NCBI GenBank assembly: GCA_009778415.1
Contig: WRJV01000194.1
Location: 1-6,472, forward strand
DNA: 6,472 nt
From: Clostridiales bacterium
GTDB lineage: Bacteria > Bacillota > Clostridia > Peptostreptococcales > Anaerovoracaceae
Direction of reading: 5' to 3'
Made by a program: the position numbers and the translations under genes. This document shows positions 5,864-6,472 of the stretch, piece by piece. The notes under the pieces are model-generated. The model was not told the DNA's origin and did no database searches. It worked only from the letters and a program-made list of their open reading frames with translations. Each line of letters starts with the position of its first letter. Position 1 is the first letter of the stretch.

Positions 5864-5897
5864 TTTCATCGCTAGCAGGTGCGCAAATCCCACCGCT

Positions 5898-5929
5898 AAC
5901 GCTACTTCGCGTAATCGCTACTTCGTGTA
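5898..5929. repeat. 16-bp tandem duplication across the dockerin stop codon
   Basis: Units 5898-5913 and 5914-5929 match at 14 of 16 positions (core CGCTACTTCG, then C/TGTA). The stop codon at 5918-5920 lies in the second unit, and the first unit carries the same CTA on the plus strand. This looks like a local slippage duplication rather than a regulatory element. Confidence 0.6.
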
Positions 5930-6472
5930 GTGCATGAACAGGTCAAGCAGGTCGAGCATGTCGATTTTTCCGTCATCGTTCACATCGCACATGCTGGCGG
6001 TGACGCCCTTGCCTCTGGAATCGTTGACTTTCACCAAGCTGTCCCAACCCGGTGAATCCTTGGCGAATCCGCAGTACAGCAGCATGATCCCGAGGTCCAA
6101 AGCATCGACAACGTTGTCCCTGTTGAGGTCGTACTTCGAGAAGACCCTCTGGTCGATGTTGGTCGTGGCTTCCCCCGTTTCGATGATGCTTTCCAGGTAG
6201 TGCGTCACATTGCCTTCCGTGTCAAGCCCGCTGACTTTAATGCCAGTGAGCGTCAGAGTGGCGTCGCCTGTGCTTCTGGGCGCAAAGACTAGTTTGGCGA
6301 TTGTGGCAGGCCCGCCGGCTGTAAACCCTTCGTCGCCCCCGGCTTTGTATGCCAGCGTGACGGTCCCCTTCCAAAGGCCGTTTCCTATATAGCTCCATAA
6401 GACGTCGCCCATGGCAGTAAAGCCGCTCGCTGCCTCAACGCCGATGCCCGCCAGCATGCTGCCGTCGATGAC
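5918..6472 (-). CDS. Secreted protein, C-terminal part with type I dockerin (5' end outside window)
   Basis: 184 aa visible; the frame stays open to the right edge, so start and signal peptide are missing. Residues 1-95 are beta-rich, with a segment (GPATIAKLVFAPRSTGDATL, then TLTGIKV) that resembles the last strands of a cohesin-like or similar beta-sandwich domain. A type I dockerin follows: Ca-binding loop 1 at 115-126 (D-x-N-x-D, Asp at 9 and 12) and loop 2 at 163-174 with the same pattern, ending in LFMHYTK at the C-terminus. The linker between loops (about 127-162) is longer than in cellulosomal dockerins I know. Such proteins are exported and held to a cohesin-bearing partner by the dockerin; a dockerin and a cohesin-like domain in one chain would allow assembly in series. 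No enzyme domain is visible here. Not part of the downstream operon, from which it is separated by a hairpin and a promoter. Confidence 0.85.
   Translation of the reverse strand, partial: VIDGSMLAGIGVEAASGFTAMGDVLWSYIGNGLWKGTVTLAYKAGGDEGFTAGGPATIAKLVFAPRSTGDATLTLTGIKVSGLDTEGNVTHYLESIIETGEATTNIDQRVFSKYDLNRDNVVDALDLGIMLLYCGFAKDSPGWDSLVKVNDSRGKGVTASMCDVNDDGKIDMLDLLDLFMHYTK

Overview
All recognisable genes lie on the minus strand, so transcription runs from high to low coordinates. The window looks like a chromosomal segment of a low- to mid-GC Gram-positive anaerobe, most likely Clostridia (Bacillota). The reasons are AGGAG-type ribosome binding sites, AT-rich sigma-A promoters with 17-18 bp spacers, a secreted protein built from copper-amine-oxidase-N-terminal-like ('stalk') repeats, a dockerin-terminated secreted protein, and a ProX-type tRNA editing enzyme. 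This is inferred from family distribution only. No rRNA, tRNA, CRISPR array, transposase or phage gene is visible.

Right end (5918-6472): the 3' part of a secreted protein with a cohesin-like/beta-rich segment and a C-terminal type I dockerin with two Ca-binding repeats. Its stop codon lies in a 16-bp near-perfect tandem duplication, followed by a strong hairpin at 5827-5863.

Middle (2289-5808): a promoter at 5780-5808 precedes a tightly packed, apparently translationally coupled operon. It encodes a DHH/DHHA1 phosphoesterase, a DrrA-like ABC ATPase, an ABC-2 permease and a DUF434-family protein. The DUF434 protein's C-terminal half carries acidic motifs reminiscent of NYN/PIN nucleases. Junctions are -8 to +11 bp depending on the start chosen.

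Left-middle (987-2302): a second promoter (TTGACC-N18-TATAAT) overlaps the end of the DUF434 gene. It drives a broken nucleotidyltransferase gene (DUF6036-like, with an internal deletion and frame change), an intact small partner protein of unknown function, and a prolyl-tRNA editing protein (ProX/PrdX type).

Left end (1-943): a single-gene unit with its own promoter encodes a secreted acidic protein with two stalk-type repeats. It ends at an intrinsic terminator (105-143). Beyond that, a fully consensus promoter (TTGACA-N17-TATAAT, 22-50) fires out of the window toward a gene not included here.

Most of the window is ordinary accessory-to-core chromosome. The two places most worth a second look are the decayed nucleotidyltransferase with its surviving partner, and the phosphoesterase/exporter/DUF434 operon.
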